A DNA stretch of 13,517 bases from CAZCGA01 sp964498075 (GTDB taxonomy: Bacteria > Desulfobacterota > Binatia > HRBIN30), in NCBI GenBank assembly GCA_964498075.1, contig CAZCGA010000157.1, forward strand, positions 1-13,517, read 5' to 3'. Every line of letters begins with the position of its first letter. Position 1 is the stretch's first letter. The translations under genes were made by a program, and so were the position numbers. The notes beneath the pieces were generated by a model. It was given only the letters and a program-made list of their open reading frames with translations, was not told where the DNA came from and did not search any database. Below, piece by piece: positions 12,409-13,517 of this stretch.

Positions 12409-12416
12409 CTTCTATT
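12409..12416 (+). repeat. Target-site duplication, right copy (CTTCTATT)
   Basis: Identical to 9240-9247 and directly outside the right inverted repeat. These bases are codons of the interrupted lipoprotein gene. Confidence 0.85.
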
Positions 12417-12905
12417 GGTGGTCACGCTGGCGGCTGCCGGCTGCGCCGGCCACAAGCGCGGCGGGCCCGGTGTCTTCGAAACCAAGGACATCGCCGAGTC
12501 GGCCTATATCTACGCCTTCCCGACGCTCGGCAACTACAAGGCGCTGTACCAGTTCACGATCGACAAGCAGTCGGGGCAGTACAAGGCGTCGTTCAACCAG
12601 ATCGCTAGCGAGGCGCGCGTGTTCACGCCGAAGGACACCACCGTGGTCACGCCGAACAGCGACACACCGTACTCGCTGCTCGAGATGGATCTGCGCGCCG
12701 AGCCGCTGGTCTGCCCGGGATGAAGAAGAACCGCGACGGCTCAACGACGATCTACGTGCAGAAAGACTCGCCGGGCAAGGACAAGGAGTCGAACTGGCTG
12801 CCGGCGCCGAATGGCCCGATCTACATGGTGATGCGCCTCTACTGGCCGAAACAAGCGGCCCTCGACGGCGAGTGGAGGCCGGCACCAGTGATGCGCGCCG
12901 ACTGA
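12409..12905 (+). pseudogene. DUF1254/DUF1214 lipoprotein gene, 3' part with internal deletion
   Basis: After the transposon the gene resumes with LLLVVTLAAAGCAG, lipobox Cys included, then the DUF1254 N-terminal signature: AESAYIYAFPTLGNYKALY, EARVFTPKDTTVV, TPNSDTPYSLLEMDLRAEP. At about 12712-12719 the frame changes and the text jumps to the extreme C-terminus of DUF1214: GMKKNRDGSTTIYVQ, SPGKDKESNWLPAPNGP, YLYWPK-like block, ending at TGA 12903-12905. Complete members are roughly 450-500 residues; here the middle, about 300 residues, is missing and the frame is broken, so the gene is dead twice over. Such proteins are exported and of unknown biochemical function. It was the second gene of the porin operon. 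Confidence 0.82.
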
Positions 12906-12906
12906 C

Positions 12907-13011
12907 GCAGCCACCCGGAGCAACGTGTCTCCGAGTGTGGTTCGGGTGCCCGTTGGAGCGGACACCAACACCCTGCAACGGGTGCTCCAAGCCCTGCAAG
13001 CGACACGCTGA
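12907..13011 (+). pseudogene. Possible IS66-type TnpA C-terminal fragment
   Basis: The plus strand reads VVRVPVGADTNTLQRVLQAL followed by QATR and TGA (13009-13011). The pattern R-[IV]-x-V-x-x-G-[AV]-D-x-x-x-L-x-x-VL-x-x-L resembles the C-terminus of the small IS66 accessory ORF (TnpA). It is about 34 codons with no start and sits between two deleted genes. The match is by memory and weak. Confidence 0.35.
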
Positions 13012-13046
13012 CTCTGCCGGCGTCGGTGCGGGTCTTCGTCGCACGC

Positions 13047-13516
13047 GGGCGACTCGCCGATCTGGGACGCCAGCTCGCGCGCGCGCGTGTAGGTCCGCTC
13101 GTACTCCGGATGCGCCCATCCCCTGGCCGCGGCGAGCGGTGCCCCGATCGCCATCTGGAGCGCGAGCTCCCGCTGATGGCGCTCGCGCGTCCCGCCCGGA
13201 CCGCGCGTTCCGGATCATCCTCGCGCGCCGTGGGCCAGCCGAAGTAGATGAGCAGCCCATCGCCGAGGTTCTTGGCGACGTGGCCGCCGAAGCGCACGAC
13301 GGCGCCGGAGGCGGCCTGCTGGTACTGCGCGATGAGGTCGCGCCACTCCTCGGCGTCGAGCTGCTGCGAGAGCGGCGTCGAGCCGACCAGGTCGCAGAAC
13401 AGCACCGTCAGCTGGCGGTGCTCGCCAGAAGGCAGGTTGTTCGTTGTTAGGTTGTTGACGACCGGCTGTTGGCGTTCCGCCAACGTGGTGCCGCACTCGT
13501 TGCAGAACTTGGCGTG
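13047..13516 (-). pseudogene. Class III adenylate cyclase gene with internal deletion, 5' end outside window
   Basis: On the minus strand the frame is open from the window edge: HAKFCNECGTTLAE (zinc-ribbon tail), then the cyclase catalytic domain start, HRQLTVLFCDLVGSTPLSQQL with the metal-binding Asp, FGGHVAKNLGDGLLIYFGWP, and EDDPERAVRAG. Near 13190 the frame shifts by one and the text becomes RERHQRELALQMAIGAPL, ARGWAHPEYERTYTRARELA, which belongs to the C-terminal TPR-like region of the large cyclase/ATPase/TPR proteins. The rest of the catalytic domain and the whole ATPase domain are missing. Similarity ends near GESP (13047), followed by the IS-like scrap. The product cannot be a working cyclase. 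Confidence 0.75.
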
Positions 13517-13517
13517 G

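Noticed and set aside
12412..13450. Long ORFs on both strands across the right-hand region (282 and 326 codons)
   Set aside because: They cross several pseudogene pieces in wrong frames and give Arg/Ala/Ser-rich text without motifs.

Overview
The window is GC-rich DNA from a Gram-negative bacterium. It encodes an OprB-type porin, a neuromedin-U-type outer-membrane protein, several lipoproteins with lipobox cysteines and several exported proteins. The lineage cannot be fixed from the sequence; a soil or sediment proteobacterium-like or deltaproteobacterium-like organism would fit. Nearly every host gene carries a signal peptide, so the locus works in the periplasm and outer membrane.

Left part (1-3933): an arylsulfatase cut by the window edge and ending in a strong hairpin; an exported 146-aa protein of unknown function behind a leader with alternative hairpins; a remnant of a HAD-type phosphatase; a neuromedin-U-type outer-membrane protein split by a one-base frameshift in a T6 run; and a small lipoprotein with two tandem cystine-knot-like cysteine repeats.

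Middle (3934-9247): a 261-aa exported unknown; a convergent exported CxxC protein on the minus strand; a 722-aa exported protein with three internal repeats, YG-rich segments and an RGG-like tail; and an OprB porin followed 19 nt later by the start of a DUF1254/DUF1214 lipoprotein gene. A block of about 60 bp built on three 11-bp iterons precedes both the 261-aa gene and the porin gene, suggesting shared control or a dispersed repeat.

Right part (9240-13517): an IS1595-family (ISXO2-like) transposon of 3161 bp, 9248-12408, sits inside the signal-peptide codons of the DUF1254/DUF1214 gene. Its 24-bp terminal inverted repeats match at 21 positions, and it is flanked by the 8-bp duplication CTTCTATT. 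Removing the element and one duplication copy rejoins a perfect lipoprotein signal peptide in frame. Besides the transposase, the element carries five passenger genes: a 248-aa unknown, a PIN-domain ribonuclease-like protein overlapping it by 8 nt, a basic 53-aa protein, and two paralogous small lipoproteins. This looks like a transposon carrying a possible toxin-antitoxin-like module and a cell-envelope lipoprotein pair, and it is the most unusual content here. The disrupted DUF1254/DUF1214 gene also has a large internal deletion. Beyond it lie a possible IS66-type fragment and a class III adenylate cyclase gene (minus strand) with an internal deletion. The right end is a zone of gene decay.

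Functional reading (inference): sulfatase, phosphatase, porin and outer-membrane proteins suggest uptake and desulfation of an anionic or sulfated substrate, but much of the set is now damaged.
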